Shown here: in pieces, positions 32,518-44,956 of the stretch
How positions within the stretch are numbered: position 1 is the stretch's first letter
Layout of the letters: the number at the start of each line of letters is the position of its first letter
Origin: Acanthacorydalis orientalis
Lineage: Eukaryota; Arthropoda; Insecta; Megaloptera; Corydalidae
Reading direction: 5' to 3'
Assembly: GCA_034766995.1 (NCBI GenBank)
Contig: CM068317.1
Location: 25,253,501-25,317,500 of the forward strand
Length of the DNA stretch: 64,000 nucleotides
Translations under genes and position numbers: made by a program
Notes under the pieces: model-generated
The model's database searches: none
The model's input: only the letters and a program-made list of their open reading frames with translations
Told to the model about the DNA's origin: nothing

Positions 32518-32910
32518 GTATATATAAATGCTTTCTGAATTCAGGCCGCAATGATAAGTCAATAATTTCGTATCGAATTCTACTATTGTAGACGTCATGA
32601 TGAAAAAGTTTATGGCATACTTCACGTCCTTGAACCAAAAAAATACTCTGAACAGTTTTAGAATTGTTCGATCATTTGACAGTTTATATTAATATGTTTT
32701 TCTCTTTATGTACAATAGAGATATTGAATATTTAGATTTTAAACATCTTTCATTTCTAGATGGAGTAGATGAATCTTTGAATTCTTAATACGATTTTTTT
32801 TCTCGAAAATAGTGACAAAATTTGAATACTTTAACAAAATAACTTAAATTATGAACGTAATGCAATAAATATTCACCTCACAAATTATGAATTTATATTT
32901 TTGCAAACCA
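31921..32910. other. Non-genic segment with two (TA)n arrays
   Basis: Unique, mildly GC-enriched pieces (32,030-32,270, 32,334-32,440, 32,530-32,640) separated by (TA)n arrays at about 32,300-32,333 and 32,455-32,515. No gene recognised. Confidence 0.4.
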
Positions 32911-33481
32911 TTGGGTCGGTATAAAAATAATTGCGGTTTATGACCTTCAAATTCCATATACATTTACAGCTTTTTTCATTTTTCTAACTGTTTTAAGTGG
33001 TCCAGAACTTTTGGAACACTGACGATTCACTTTTGTACAAGCTATCGAATTATTGTGCGTGGTTCCGATTCAACTAACGCCTTAATTTCGTAGTAATGAA
33101 CTGAAGTACGCCCTTGGCCTTCATCTTCAACTCTCTTGTCTCCAGTACGAAATTTTTGAAACCACCATTACACCGTACATTCCTTAACAGTGCCCACGCC
33201 AAAAACATCGTTTAGTTTACGAGCAGTTTCTGCTGCTTTACTACCCGATTGGAACTCATACAAAAAATGCTCTAATTTGCTTTTTTCCATCTTTAATTCA
33301 ATAACCCAATTTAAAAGAAAATTAAGAATAAACCCAAGATCAATGTTACCAAAATACTGACCGAAAAATGCATTTAAAAATGATATTAACATGAACACGA
33401 TGAAAAGATAGTTTCATTGAAAAAAATTAAAATTGAGATTCAAAAAACATAAAGGGCAACTATTTTCCTACCAACCTAGTA
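32911..33481 (-). mobile_element. 571-bp mariner deletion derivative
   Basis: Right end, inverted: TAGGTTGGTAGGAAAATAG. Left end: TTGGGTCGGTATAAAAATAA. The minus-strand N-terminal transposase starts MEKSKLEHFLYEFQSGSKAA at 33,290 and reads through the first HTH (KLNDVFGVGTVKE), then to about ESEPRTIIR. The catalytic domain has been deleted, joining it directly to the 3' end. TIR family shared with 11,762. Confidence 0.85.
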
Positions 33482-34230
33482 TATTTAATTAAAAAATATC
33501 TTGTTCGTAAATAAACAAACTTAATATTTTTGTAAAACTAGCTTTAAATTTATTTTTTAAAAATAAATCCAATCCTGTCTATTTCTTAAAAAAAAAATCA
33601 CAAACTTGACACCTGTTCTTAAATAATAACTTGATACTATATTAATATTCTAAATCAAATACGTGTATACTGATATATAAATACAGTTCTAAAAAGACAA
33701 GCGAAATCTAAGAAAATTAAAGGAAAGTATTAAAGTTCTATTTTGTAAGTGAAATGTTTACTCGACTCATAAACGACAAAAAGTATCAGTTTTATGGATT
33801 AAGATTGTGCTCAGATTTAGCGCACTGAGGCTAATACGACATCGCTATCGAAACTCACATAAAGAACAATTAAAAATAAACAATAATCTAGTATTGAATG
33901 TTTTTGATCAGAAAAATTTTTTTAGTTTTTGAAATGAGTGAAAAATTCATTTATGAAAGTGAATTAAACACAGTATTCGAACCAAATTTTGTTCAAATAA
34001 ATATAATAGTTGTAAAAATAAAAGAAATATACACATTTTTCCGTAATTACGTTTAGTGCGAAAATGTTAAAAATAATATGAGCTAAATAACAACCTATGA
34101 CGTCTAGTTTTAGTTATTCGATATTACCGTCTGTGTCTAGTCACAGGTATGTGCATATCAGCAATTAACTGTCTGAAACTGTAGCATGATAGATATATCC
34201 AGTATTTTATTACCTGAATATATTCATTAA
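33482..34230. other. AT-rich non-genic stretch
   Basis: No gene. The words at about 33,830-33,960 (ATCGCTATCGAAACTCAC ... TTTTTGATCAGAAAAATTTT) recur loosely at 42,170-42,250 and 31,410-31,485, suggesting an old dispersed repeat. Confidence 0.35.
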
Positions 34231-34235
34231 TATAG

Positions 34236-34280
<45 letters not shown>
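34231..34280. repeat. (TA)n microsatellite
   Basis: Abuts the left end of the next mariner. Confidence 0.95.
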
Positions 34281-34283
<3 letters not shown>

Positions 34284-34285
<2 letters not shown>

Positions 34286-35103
34286 GGGTCGTTTGATAAT
34301 TATGCTAAAAAAGCTAGTTTATTACCGTTTTTTAGAAAAAATCGATTTTATTTCTCAACATAGTCTCCATTAAGAGCTATATATTCGGTCCAGCGAGTCT
34401 GCAAAATATGCATTGTTAGCAGTGATGATATTCTCATTCAATGAGAATTTATTCCCACCGTGCCAAATTTATAAGTTTGGGAAGAGGAAGAAGTCGCACG
34501 GGGACAAATCCGAAGAATAGAGTGGATGAGGAATCAATTCAAAGTCTAATTCGTGCAATTATACCATTGCGACAGTCGATTTGTGAGACGCCACTTTATC
34601 CTGGTGAAAGAGCACCTTTTTATGTATCAATTGTGACCGTTTTTGTTTTAATTCTTATTTCAAACGGTCAAATAATGTTGCATAATAGGCTCCTGTTATC
34701 GTCTTTCCCTTCGTTAAGTAGTCAATCAGGATGATTTCTTGTGAATCACAAAAAAACAACAGCCATCACCTTCCCAGTCGACAAAACGATCTTCGCCTTC
34801 TTCAGCGCACTTTCACCAGTCGTTGTCTACTGCTTTGACTGCTGCTTCGTGTGTGTAGTAGTGTATCCATGTTTCATCCACGATGACGAATGGACACAAA
34901 AAGGCCTGCACGTTTTTTTCCATTTTTTCGGCAACTGCTACAATGCTCGCTTCAAACATCTGTAGAACGTGAACAATGCGTCGCTTCTGGCTGAAATTTC
35001 CCCTATGCTAGTTTGAAAAATGACACTGAATAACCGTAACAATACAAAATGAATAAGTACCGCCATATCATAGAAATTGACCAAACCTATCAAACGACCC
35101 ACG
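34284..35103 (-). mobile_element. ~0.82-kb mariner deletion derivative
   Basis: Left end GAGGGTCGTTTGATAATTAT, right end inverse ACCTATCAAACGACCCACG. Minus-strand relic of the same internally deleted mariner as 29,345, with the catalytic and C-terminal parts present but frameshifted and the N-terminal domain missing. Confidence 0.83.
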
Positions 35104-36668
35104 TATATCAGTTTTTACTTAAAACTGTGCTACTATAAATTTATATAAACTATTCATATGCATATGTCTAGTCTATATGTTATTTTTTAATACATTATAA
35201 AGTTCAAAGTATTAAAATGTCGTGAAAGTTTCAAGAACACATACCAAATTTATATTTCAATTGATTTCTGTTAGATCTTGATTTATGTTTCCTTTAGGAT
35301 TTAAAATTTTCAAACACAAGCAAAAGTATTATAAGACTCGAAGAAAATGGCATTAAACAATTCTAGTGCAGAAATTTTTTTTCTTATATTGTGAATAATT
35401 AAGTTTTTGTACAAAATATTAGCATATATATGACCTAAAAAGTGTCTATTTTACATATCAGCCAAAATATTATACCCCAAATAAAATAATAAGACTGTAA
35501 CTGAGAACTCTACAAAAAAAAAAAAAAAAAAAAACGTTTATTCTAACCAACATATTATATTGGTTTTTAATATAAATCACTCTGACTTTACTTCATTTGC
35601 TACACAATTTAATGATAAAAAATAAAAAAAATATATAAATAAAATAATAATCTTATTTCAAAAACTTCCTTTTGACTGAATTTCGATAAAAATTGGAATT
35701 TTTTAAGTTTAAAATCAAAATTTCAGTACATCTGTGAAATAAAATTTATCTCATACTAAATTTCAATGAATTCGGACCAACAGAAAGAAGAAATTACTTT
35801 TATTAGCGTGTCTATCATACAAATAAATTAAATTATATTAATAAGCGCCAAACTAATTAATATCTTCAAACATACGAGTATATATCACATTACGTATATT
35901 GACTTTAAATAATAGAAAGACATGAAGTGTTTTAGAATTTATAACTGATCATAATTAACATCTAGAGTATGATAAAGGACACTCATTGGCGTCCACCATT
36001 GTATCGCCCCAGAAGGTGATTTTAAAATTTAGGAAAAATTTAGTCTATCGTATTGTTTAAGGATGTACTACTGTCATCTTTTAGCATAGCGATGATACAA
36101 ACCAAAACATTTACCATGCAAACCATTCATGATCAGCAGAGAACATACCCAATCGTCCACTAACATCGACCAATGGGTTCGAACCATGTCTTTTGGGGCG
36201 AGTGTTGACTAACAATAAAAGAGAGGATCATAGAAAAATAACGGAGATTCTTCCTCCAAATAATACAAATTAATTATTTACGATAATTAATTCTTAATGC
36301 AAACGTCAGTATATCCAATCATACAGAAGATGCACTTTTATTCTTAATAAATTTAATTTTCCCTGAACAATTTGTCTATTTATACGCTATTAGTTCCCTT
36401 ATATCTGTAGGGATAAATTTACTTCCTATGTAATTTTGATTGTAAGGTAATACTCCCAACAATCTAACAAGCGTTGTTTCCATCAAACGGACACTAGTAA
36501 TCTCCTGACAAACAATTTTCATTTTTTATTTGTCAAATATATTTAAATTATCTAAGCCACGCGAACTGCAAAAATCGAACTAAAATTATTTACTTGAAAA
36601 TTAAGTAGGTATTAAAACGATATTAAAATACTTTATAAAATTATTTATCATTATTAACAATTAATGTA
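35104..36668. other. AT-rich stretch without recognised genes
   Basis: Contains an A(20) run at about 35,513-35,534. The 35,990-36,230 part is more complex but matches nothing I recognise; the GGGTTCGAACCA word there is not part of a tRNA. Confidence 0.4.
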
Positions 36669-37216
36669 GTAAAAGCAATTTGTAAAAGTAATCGCTATAC
36701 AAATAAATATGAAATTAAAATTATTTATTTTGTAACAATGATCCCGTTGATGTATATATTTATCCTCATAGTTGTTTTCCCATTGAATTTAATTCTGTTA
36801 TAACAGTTTCCGATTTTGAGCTATCACCTCTAGTAAATTGTTTTATATTCTTATTTATCAACAAATTACATTTTCTTTCTGTTAGTGTTGATTCTTACAA
36901 ATCAAAACTAACTGAAATTGGCTAAAAAACCTGCCCGTTTTTATACTGAATACCTACAAAATGTAATTTTCAACAAAATCAAAAACCAAGATAATTATTA
37001 TTTAGATACATATTTATTAATAATAAGAAAACTACTCAAAAATATATAGTTATGAATTGAAGCAGCACAATAATTATTTATATGTAAAATTAAGTTCAAG
37101 TGATGGAACATTTGTTACTAAATGGACGATTGGCACGCTGTTACAAATTACTAATAAATAGTGAAATCAACAGAAAATGTTTAATCTATAAATATATAAT
37201 AGAAATATGTATAATA
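36669..37216 (+). repeat. Dispersed duplication, copy 1 (~0.55 kb)
   Basis: Long direct match to 42,412-42,976. Shared blocks include AACAATGATCCCGTTGATGT, CACCTCTAGTAAATTGTTTT and GACGATTGGCACGCTG. Internal small indels show it is old, with most positions identical. No TIR or coding frame; family unknown. Confidence 0.85.
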
Positions 37217-37970
37217 ATAAAAATGTATAATCAAAATTATTTTATTATTTTCAAAGTTGAATTATAATTTAGAACAGAAGAAAGAAAAAAGTGAATCAAT
37301 ATTTTTTTTAATTCTATTAATATGTACGTTACTATAAATACAATATCCAAAAAAAATTAAAAAATTGATTGTTGAAAAGATTTACTTAAATAGTAGTAGT
37401 AGTTTAGGCATGGAACACAGACCTTTTTTAATGTGCATGTATTTTGAGATTATAAAAATATCTAATTTTATATATTATTGAACTATAAATATCGTTATAT
37501 AGAGATGTATAATTTAAATAACATATTTTAACTTCATTAAGATATACATTTTTGTCATTATTAAATTCATAAATAAATACAAATTTATCAAAAAACTAAA
37601 CTAAAATATTCATTGGAAATATTGTTTTGGTTCTATAGTTTATTCTATCATCGTTTTTTTTTCATAAAAATATAGTGGGAAAACAAAAATATGACTGTTA
37701 AATTTAAAACTTAATTTCTAAAAAAGGTTCTTATTTTTCAAAACAGATATTGCATATTTTTTAAATATTGTAAGAATATATATTCTTAACATTTTATTAA
37801 ATGTTTTTTTATACACGCACAGAATGAGAAAATAAAAAAATAATCAAGAATATTATCACAGTTTTCTGAAACAAACAGGCAATACCTGGATATCAAACGC
37901 AAAAATAAAATTCACTCCCCTTATTTCCAAAATATAACCAGATAATTCAAGAGCACACAAAGCATAATAT
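37217..37970. other. AT-rich non-genic stretch
   Basis: Nothing recognised. Confidence 0.4.
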
Positions 37971-38378
37971 TTTGTGTGTGTGTGCGGCGCGCTCTTTACC
38001 AAAACACACATGGAAATGAACGCTCGGCTACCAAGCGACCAGAACGTCTACGAATTCCGCAACTTGTTGCGCACCAGGTTTTAGGGGCGTTAGTCGATAC
38101 ACACGTGTTAGGACATCATAAGTGGAATCGTGTGAATAAGAGTAAATGTATAAAACTGTATAACACAGGTCTTACAATGTTTTCATCTAATCCTGATAAC
38201 ATCCAGAACTGTGTGGCACACTACGAGTTCTTTCCGACTGTGTTTTTTACAATACACAGCCACACACACACATACACACATACAATAATCTCGCACTGTG
38301 GTGTTTTTCTCTCCAAAAATTTTAACATTCTCTCCCTAAACCAACGCAGGTTTAAGAACATAAGTAAAAGATAATAGA
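37971..38378. other. GC-richer segment with (GT)n and (AC)n
   Basis: A 132-codon plus frame (37,976-38,374) lies here, but its first part comes from a (TG)n run and its end from (ACAC)n. The middle resembles no family. Treated as non-coding. Confidence 0.35.
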
Positions 38379-38440
<62 letters not shown>

Positions 38441-38555
38441 CATATATATTGTAAAAATTCGAACTTTTATATTAAAATTTAAATATTAAAAAGATATCAC
38501 AAACATACAAAACACACGCACGCACACATACACACATACACACATATATTATATG

Positions 38556-38625
<70 letters not shown>
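38379..38625. repeat. Two (TA)n arrays
   Basis: Arrays at about 38,379-38,439 and 38,559-38,623, separated by AT-rich sequence with a short (AC)n segment. Confidence 0.95.
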
Positions 38626-38739
38626 TGTGTGTGTGTGAATCGTGTAGCTGCCTATGAAGGTATACACGTAAATGTACAGAAACAGACACAATCGTACATA
38701 TGTGTGTTTGTATAACGAACACACATAAATCTATCGGAG

Positions 38740-39060
38740 AGCCCATAAACATGCCAACTCACTGACACTTTCTGTTCGCCTGCTCCGAAAGCACCATGCG
38801 TCATGTTGACTGACGGACGGCCGACAGCTGTCAACAACCGTCAAACATGACGCGACACCTGTCTACTAAGATCACGCCCCCTTCGAACATAAAAATAAGA
38901 AAAAACTGGCCGCTCATCGGTCGAACCTGATTTCGAAAATTGATCTTTAAAAACCACATCAACTGATTACAAATTATCGAACACAGTGCGCTCACACGTA
39001 TACACACGCATACAAATAACCGAAGATACCGATTCTCTTCGCTGCTCACACACACACACA
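38740..39060. promoter_or_regulatory. GC-richer segment, possible regulatory DNA
   Basis: Balanced composition with CGGACGGCCGACAGCTG and ACGCGACACCTG. Overlapping minus frames are short and unlike known proteins. It ends in (AC)n next to a (TA)n array. Confidence 0.3.
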
Positions 39061-39080
39061 CACAACACTCATGTGCATTC

Positions 39081-39160
<80 letters not shown>
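39081..39160. repeat. (TA)n microsatellite
   Basis: About 39 units. Confidence 0.96.
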
Positions 39161-39163
<3 letters not shown>

Positions 39164-40017
39164 ATGACGCCAATCACCATGTCAAAGCACATATCTAACA
39201 CTCTTTTCAACTGTTAGAGAAAGATGAATTTATATAAAAATATTTAGAGATTGCATGTTTTCTCTTTGTCGGCGATCGACCGAAATCGTGCCAGTTAAGA
39301 AAACGTATAACCTACTGATCTGCATGCATTCCTGTTAGAAAGGAAGTTCTGGATCCTTAGAATCATATACAGAAATCCGACACGCCCATATTCTCGTCAG
39401 TTTACCGAAGACATCCCATCTTCTAATCCCCTATCCTTGTCGACAACATTTTGAGAAAATGTAAAAACGCGCACGGAAAAAAACATTGCCGCGCGCGCGC
39501 CACCAGCCACGCCGTTTTCGTGACAAACAACAAGGAGATTGCGCATCTAAAGGACGCACTTATTCGTAAAATATCGATTGTGTGTACTAGGAATACATAA
39601 AATACTCTTTACCGCAGGTGTTCGTAGCGTCGCATCGTTTAAATTCTGAGAATGATCTAAAAGTACATAGCTATATCATTGACAAATATTTCTTCGGAAT
39701 AAGAATATGAAGAAAAAATTGCTTGTTGCAACAAGAACAAATACAGTAATTAAAAAGGGACAAAAATTGTTATGAACAGAGATATAAAGCGCATGTTTTG
39801 TACTATCACTCTCTTTCAAATCCTTTAATAGAGGTACTATGGTCAGTTCGCAGTTTACATTTAATAAGTACACTTGTCGCAAAAAACGATTGTTTCAGTT
39901 CTATGGCTCAATGTTCTGAATGCAAAAAATCATCAAGATAAAATATCTCTATGAATTATTTAATTCCATAAATTATTTTCATTTTTGTGTTTTATAAATT
40001 ATGTCATTTTATACACT
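39161..40017. promoter_or_regulatory. Unique segment with CpG-rich core
   Basis: The 39,260-39,620 part is GC-richer, with a GCCGCGCGCGCGCCACC block near 39,488. No convincing reading frame. Possible regulatory island. Confidence 0.3.
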
Positions 40018-41035
40018 TTAACCCTAAACAGTCGAGAGCCTTTTTTTGTAATACTCGCCCATTAGACGACAGAAAGTTAGGTGAAAAGCTTATAAAACGT
40101 TTATAAGAATGAAAACTTACATTACACATCTAAACTGGTTCATTTAGATATATAAATTCAAGATATTTAGTTGATTTGTAATTTTATAAATTAAATTAAT
40201 TTTTATAATTTTTGAGAGTATGATATTTTTCAAAGCAGTCGCCAATGTGTAAGGATCGATTCGCGGAACATGTTGAACAATATGTGGATGTTTGTTTACG
40301 CCCGCCTTTAATCTTTCTATCGGAATATACTCGACAATCTTTTTTATTTCCAGGTCGAAGAATATAAAATTTCCCATCAAGTCCATTTTCAATTTGAGAC
40401 ATTGGAACTGTTGTTGCTTTCTTACTGCTACTTGAAAGGCGTTCAACATTTTTCGGTTTAGATTGCACCACATCACTATCAGAACTGTTATTATTATCGT
40501 AGTTATATTCACAGTCAAAATATTTTTTCAAAAACATTGTTCATATCTATGTTTTGTAAATCAAACATCCACTCGTCTTCACTACTGTTAATTTCATAAT
40601 CAATATCTTTATGTATTTCCTCCATGTTTTATAATTTGAAAATTTGATTATGTGTATTTATTTAATAAAAATAAACTAACACTTGTAATATTGAACATAA
40701 TCGAAATTTGGAAATCACAAGTATACAATATTTACACGTTGTAACCTTCTAAATAACAAAACAACACTGAATATCATTGCGACGAAACTGTCGTGCAAAT
40801 GCCATAATATTCACGTCTTAAAACATTATATTTCTGTAAATATTTCTTGTCAGTGCATGATCACCTAACTATCTAATGTAATAAGTTGCAATATTTTATA
40901 AAAAAAAGCTACAGTAATGATAAGTAAACGAAATGAAAACTAAATTCTTTACATGTCCCGGTATTGCGGCCTTTCATTTTCTATGGCGTAAGTGTGATGT
41001 CCCCGTAGCGGAGCCTTTCGACCGTTAAGGGTTAA
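40018..41035 (-). mobile_element. piggyBac element, internally deleted
   Basis: Bounded by TTAA at 40,018-40,021 and 41,032-41,035. Termini are TTAACCCTAAACAGTCGAG and, inverted, TTAACCCTTAACGGTCGAA. At 1,018 bp it is less than half a complete element. The minus-strand frame joins the transposase N-terminus directly to its C-terminal cysteine domain. A subterminal TCCCCGTAGCGGAG is shared with the piggyBac at 6,985 (TCCCTGTAGTGGAG). Confidence 0.9.
40196..40625 (-). pseudogene. piggyBac transposase, N- and C-termini fused
   Basis: The N-terminus MEEIHKDIDYEINSSEDEW begins at 40,625 and is Asp/Glu-rich as in the family. A frameshift near 40,535 leads into a 113-codon frame that ends with KKDCRVYSDRKI, YCSTCSANRSLHIGDCFEKY, the Cys-rich zinc domain (one Cys of the first pair reads Tyr). 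The whole catalytic core is missing. Confidence 0.85.
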
Positions 41036-41036
41036 T

Positions 41037-41511
41037 ATACCGTACATCTTGGCGTATAGAACGCCCCTACGTATAAAACACAGTTGAATCTCAAATGTTT
41101 TTTTTTCAATTTTTCATACACTGGTGATATAACGCATGATAATAATAAAATAATTCTATTAAGTAGATTTCTAAATGGAAAATTCCAAAGGTATTGAGTA
41201 GGAAGAATACAACGTACTTGTTCAGTTGATAAAAATTCATAATTTTTTTTTATATGTGAATTTATGTATACCAATAATAATGTACCTATGTACATAATAA
41301 TGTAAATCAAAAATATTTGTTCACACAAATTAATATAATAATGTAAATAAAATGTTTATTTCTATATTTACTTGGTACTTATGGAAAACGCTCCCCCATA
41401 TCCTAATTATTGAACTCATAATTTTTATCCCTGCTGTATAAGACGCACTTGACAATCACAACCATTTTTTTGGTGTACAAAGTGCGTCTTGTACTCCGAG
41501 ATATATGGTAT
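41037..41511. mobile_element. 475-bp TIR element (MITE-like)
   Basis: Left end ATACCGTACATCTTGGCGTA, right end inverse ATACCATATATCTCGGAGTA, followed inward on both sides by GACGC-containing words (TAGAACGCCC; ACAAGACGCAC). A second inverted pair (TATAAGACGCACTT / AAGTGCGTCTTGTA) lies at 41,439-41,493. No transposase detected. It begins one base after the piggyBac element's TTAA. Confidence 0.7.
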
Positions 41512-41634
41512 TTAAAAGAATTGTTTTAAATTAACTTCAATAATATAAAATATATATTTAATTCAAAATACTCTTAGTTATAACAATCTCGTATCAATTT
41601 CTCAAATAAAAACATAAATTTTAAATAAATATTC

Positions 41635-41678
<44 letters not shown>

Positions 41679-42334
41679 CTGTGTGTATGTACATAAACGC
41701 CATCGATTCCTATTCCAAATTTAAATAATCAATATTTATATATTTTCTTGATACAATTAATGGCACAATATTAACATTTTATTGAAATCTCTTGACTTGG
41801 CCGTTTATTATAATTATTTTTTTCATTTTATCCTGAACGGTTTAGTTTTTAAAAAATTACATTATAATCCAAAAACAACAGTATGTTAAATATTAGTGAC
41901 AAAAAGTAGTCTGAAGGATTTGTATAAGTTAAAAAAGAATAGGTAGTATCACAAATATTTTTTTCTCGCCCCACAAACGATAGAAAATATTTCAAACAAA
42001 ATGATTATTAATTTTTTTTCATTGTTGCTAATTCTCATGGCTGTTATGGTAATTTCATCATCCTCCAGTGCTAATGTACAGAAAAATCTATTTTTATTAT
42101 ATAGAATGAATATAAAAATCTATTTTTAATAGATTTTTCTATGCATTAGTGCTCTGAATATAATGGCATCGTCATCGAAATGCTCATATTCAGCAATCAA
42201 ATATGATCAGTAATCATTTATTAAACATTTTCGATCAGAAAAAAATGTTTTGGTTTGTGAAGTGAAAGGAGCATTTATATGAAAAGTGAATTTATACAGT
42301 GTCGGATCTATATTGAGAGAAACACCTATGCCAA

Positions 42335-42337
<3 letters not shown>
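41512..42337. other. AT-rich stretch with one (TA)n array
   Basis: A (TA) array lies at 41,638-41,672. No gene recognised. Confidence 0.4.

Positions 42338-42404
<67 letters not shown>
42338..42404. repeat. (TA)n microsatellite
   Basis: About 33 units, followed by GTTTTCTCAA and the duplicated segment. Confidence 0.96.
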
Positions 42405-42406
<2 letters not shown>

Positions 42407-42411
42407 TTCTC

Positions 42412-42970
42412 AAAAAGTAATTTGTGAAAGTAATCGCTACACAAATAAATATAAAATTATGATTATAATTATTTATTTTGTAACAATGATCCCGTTGATG
42501 TATATTTATCCTCATAGTTATGTTCCCATTGAATTTAATTCTGTTATAACCTTTTTCAGATTTTGGGCTATCACCTCTAGTAAATTGTTTTATATTCTTA
42601 TTTATCGACAAATTACATTTTCTTTCTATCAGTGTTGGTTCTTACAAATCAAAACTAACGGAAAGTGGCTAAAAAACAGCCCGTTTTTATACTGAATACC
42701 TACAATATAATTTTCAACAAAACAAAAAACGAAGAGAATTATTATTTAGATACATATTTATTAACAATAGGAAAACTACTTAAAAATATATAATTATGGA
42801 TTAAAACACCATAATAATTATTTATAAGTGAAATTAAGTTCAAGTGACGGTGCAGTATAAAACATTTGTTACTAAAAAGGGACGATTGGCACGCTGATAA
42901 CAAATTACTAATAAATAGAGAAATCAACAGAAAATATTTAATCTATAAATGTATGATCTATATAGAAATG

Positions 42971-42976
<6 letters not shown>
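42412..42976 (+). repeat. Dispersed duplication, copy 2
   Basis: Match to 36,669-37,216. Here the copy lies between two (TA)n arrays, each followed by the same word GTTTTCTCAA (about 42,404-42,413 and 43,039-43,048), so the insert is bracketed by a direct repeat of array plus that word. Confidence 0.85.

Positions 42977-43038
<62 letters not shown>
42977..43038. repeat. (TA)n microsatellite
   Basis: About 30 units on the right edge of the duplicated segment. Confidence 0.96.
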
Positions 43039-43041
<3 letters not shown>

Positions 43042-43134
43042 TTCTCAAGTGCATTGGCTGACATCCACAATTTAGGATTGATGAATATTAAAGCTTCAGT
43101 TACTCTGTGTTCTTAGTTCTTTACCTTCAAATAC

Positions 43135-43426
43135 TTTCAAATTCAAATAATTTCTGAACGACTCTAATAAACAGAAAAGTTTATAATACTTTTGGTACGC
43201 ATTTTAAGTATTTAAAACCATTTATATTTTAAAATTATTAGTTGACATTGTTACATGTTAAATTTGCTTTCATAATCAAATTAATTTCTTTTCTGTCAAA
43301 CTACTGATTAAATTTTCGTTATAAAATTAATTTATTTTCATATATTGGAAATTGCATAAATAATTTTAAAATGATTATTATTAAAAACGTATTTTCTGTT
43401 TATTTGTGAACTTCTATTTTGTATAG
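43135..43426 (+). repeat. 292-bp tandem duplication, unit 1
   Basis: Starts TTTCAAATTCAAATAATTTC. Repeated immediately by 43,427-43,719 with few substitutions and no (TA)n tract inside. No coding frame. Confidence 0.92.
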
Positions 43427-43719
43427 TTTCAAATTCAAATAATTTCTAAACGACTGTAATAAATAGAAAAGTTAATAATAATTTGGCACGCATTTTAAGT
43501 ATTTAAAACCATTTATGTTTTAAAATTATTAGTTGACACTGTAACATGTTAAATTTGCTTTCATAATCAAATTAATTTCTTTTCTGTCAAACTACTGATT
43601 AAATTTTCGTTATAAAATTAATTTATTTTCATATATTGGAAATTGCATAAATAATTTTAAAATGATTATTATTAAAAGTGTATTTTCTGTTTATTTACGA
43701 ACTTCTATATTTATAGCAT
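43427..43719 (+). repeat. 292-bp tandem duplication, unit 2
   Basis: Second copy, collinear with unit 1. Visible differences are scattered substitutions and one- or two-base indels, so the event is fairly recent. Confidence 0.92.
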
Positions 43720-44399
43720 TTGTAAATTATAACTAGGATTATTCGAGTAATTGAATATTCAAACACTAATATCATGGAATCTTTTTTTTATGATAAATAA
43801 TATTTACCATTTCATAAACGATTTAACTACAAAATACATTATAATTATCTTGTGTCACCTTTCGTTTAGACAATCAAAAATTGAAACTACATAACCTATC
43901 TACATAACTAAATTACATAACCGTCGCCAGTTAAAGTACATAACTTTATATTTATCATCGTTTGAAAAATACGTGACTGTACTAGTATTGACAAGAGATA
44001 AGCATAAAGCATAGTATAGCTATACTATTCGAATAATCTATATTTGAACATATAATATAAGCCGCCAATTTAGAAAGTTTATCCATATAACACTTTAGAG
44101 AAAAAAATAATATTCAAAATAGAAAAAAATTCGGATACTAAAAATTTATATTTTATCTGAAATGTGTTAATAGGAAGAACGAGGCTATTCTCAAATGATG
44201 AATAACAGTTTGGTTCGCAGTACATAAGCAAAACAATAAAAGTGATTGTAAATACATAAAAAAAACATTCAACATTAACAAATTTATTCGCAATATGAAA
44301 ACGATTTACAAAAACTTACTATAAAATAAAAGACTTACCGGACATGTGTTTTACATAGTTCATCATAACAATCAATGTGACGTACTTTCTATATTTGTT
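43720..44399. other. AT-rich non-genic stretch
   Basis: Nothing recognised. Confidence 0.4.
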
Positions 44400-44745
44400 T
44401 CAAAGACCTTCTAGATACACACACGCACACACACTAGAATACTAGAAGCCACGCCCCGTGCGGATCAGCGAACGTTGAATGCGAATCGTGTAAGGTGCGG
44501 ACCCTCGCTGTGGCCACAACCATGTCAGGTCCTCACCTATCCTCCGCATATCAAGAGAACATGAAGCGTAATTAACGTCACGCGCGCTAGCTACATAATC
44601 GCCGACGAAAAATATGTTTGGAATGTTTGGAATGCACGGATCGCTGAGAATTGTTTCAGCTGCTATTTCCTATTTAATAGGAGGTCAGGAAATGCTTCGA
44701 CGTTGTGTGTATAGAAATACACAAACTCTTACGCGCGCTTGAAAT
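44400..44745. promoter_or_regulatory. CpG-containing island
   Basis: GC-richer block after an (AC)n run, with GCCACGCCCCGTGCGGATCA and CACGCGCGCTAGC. No frame of note. Candidate promoter or enhancer. Confidence 0.35.
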
Positions 44746-44885
44746 AACTAGTTTAAATATATATTTTATATATGTGGACTATTCAAGATTAAGTCATGTT
44801 TGAATGCTATTCAAATATTTAATTGTAGATTTCCATTTATAAATAAAATGTATTTTCACACATACATGTACATCTATCGTTTTGT

Positions 44886-44887
<2 letters not shown>

Positions 44888-44952
<65 letters not shown>
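44888..44952. repeat. (TA)n microsatellite
   Basis: About 32 units. Confidence 0.96.

Positions 44953-44956
<4 letters not shown>

Noticed and set aside
36170..36200. GGGTTCGAACCA, resembling a tRNA T arm
   Set aside because: No acceptor, D or anticodon arm can be folded around it.
37976..38374. 132-codon plus-strand frame
   Set aside because: Built partly from (TG)n and (AC)n; no domain seen.
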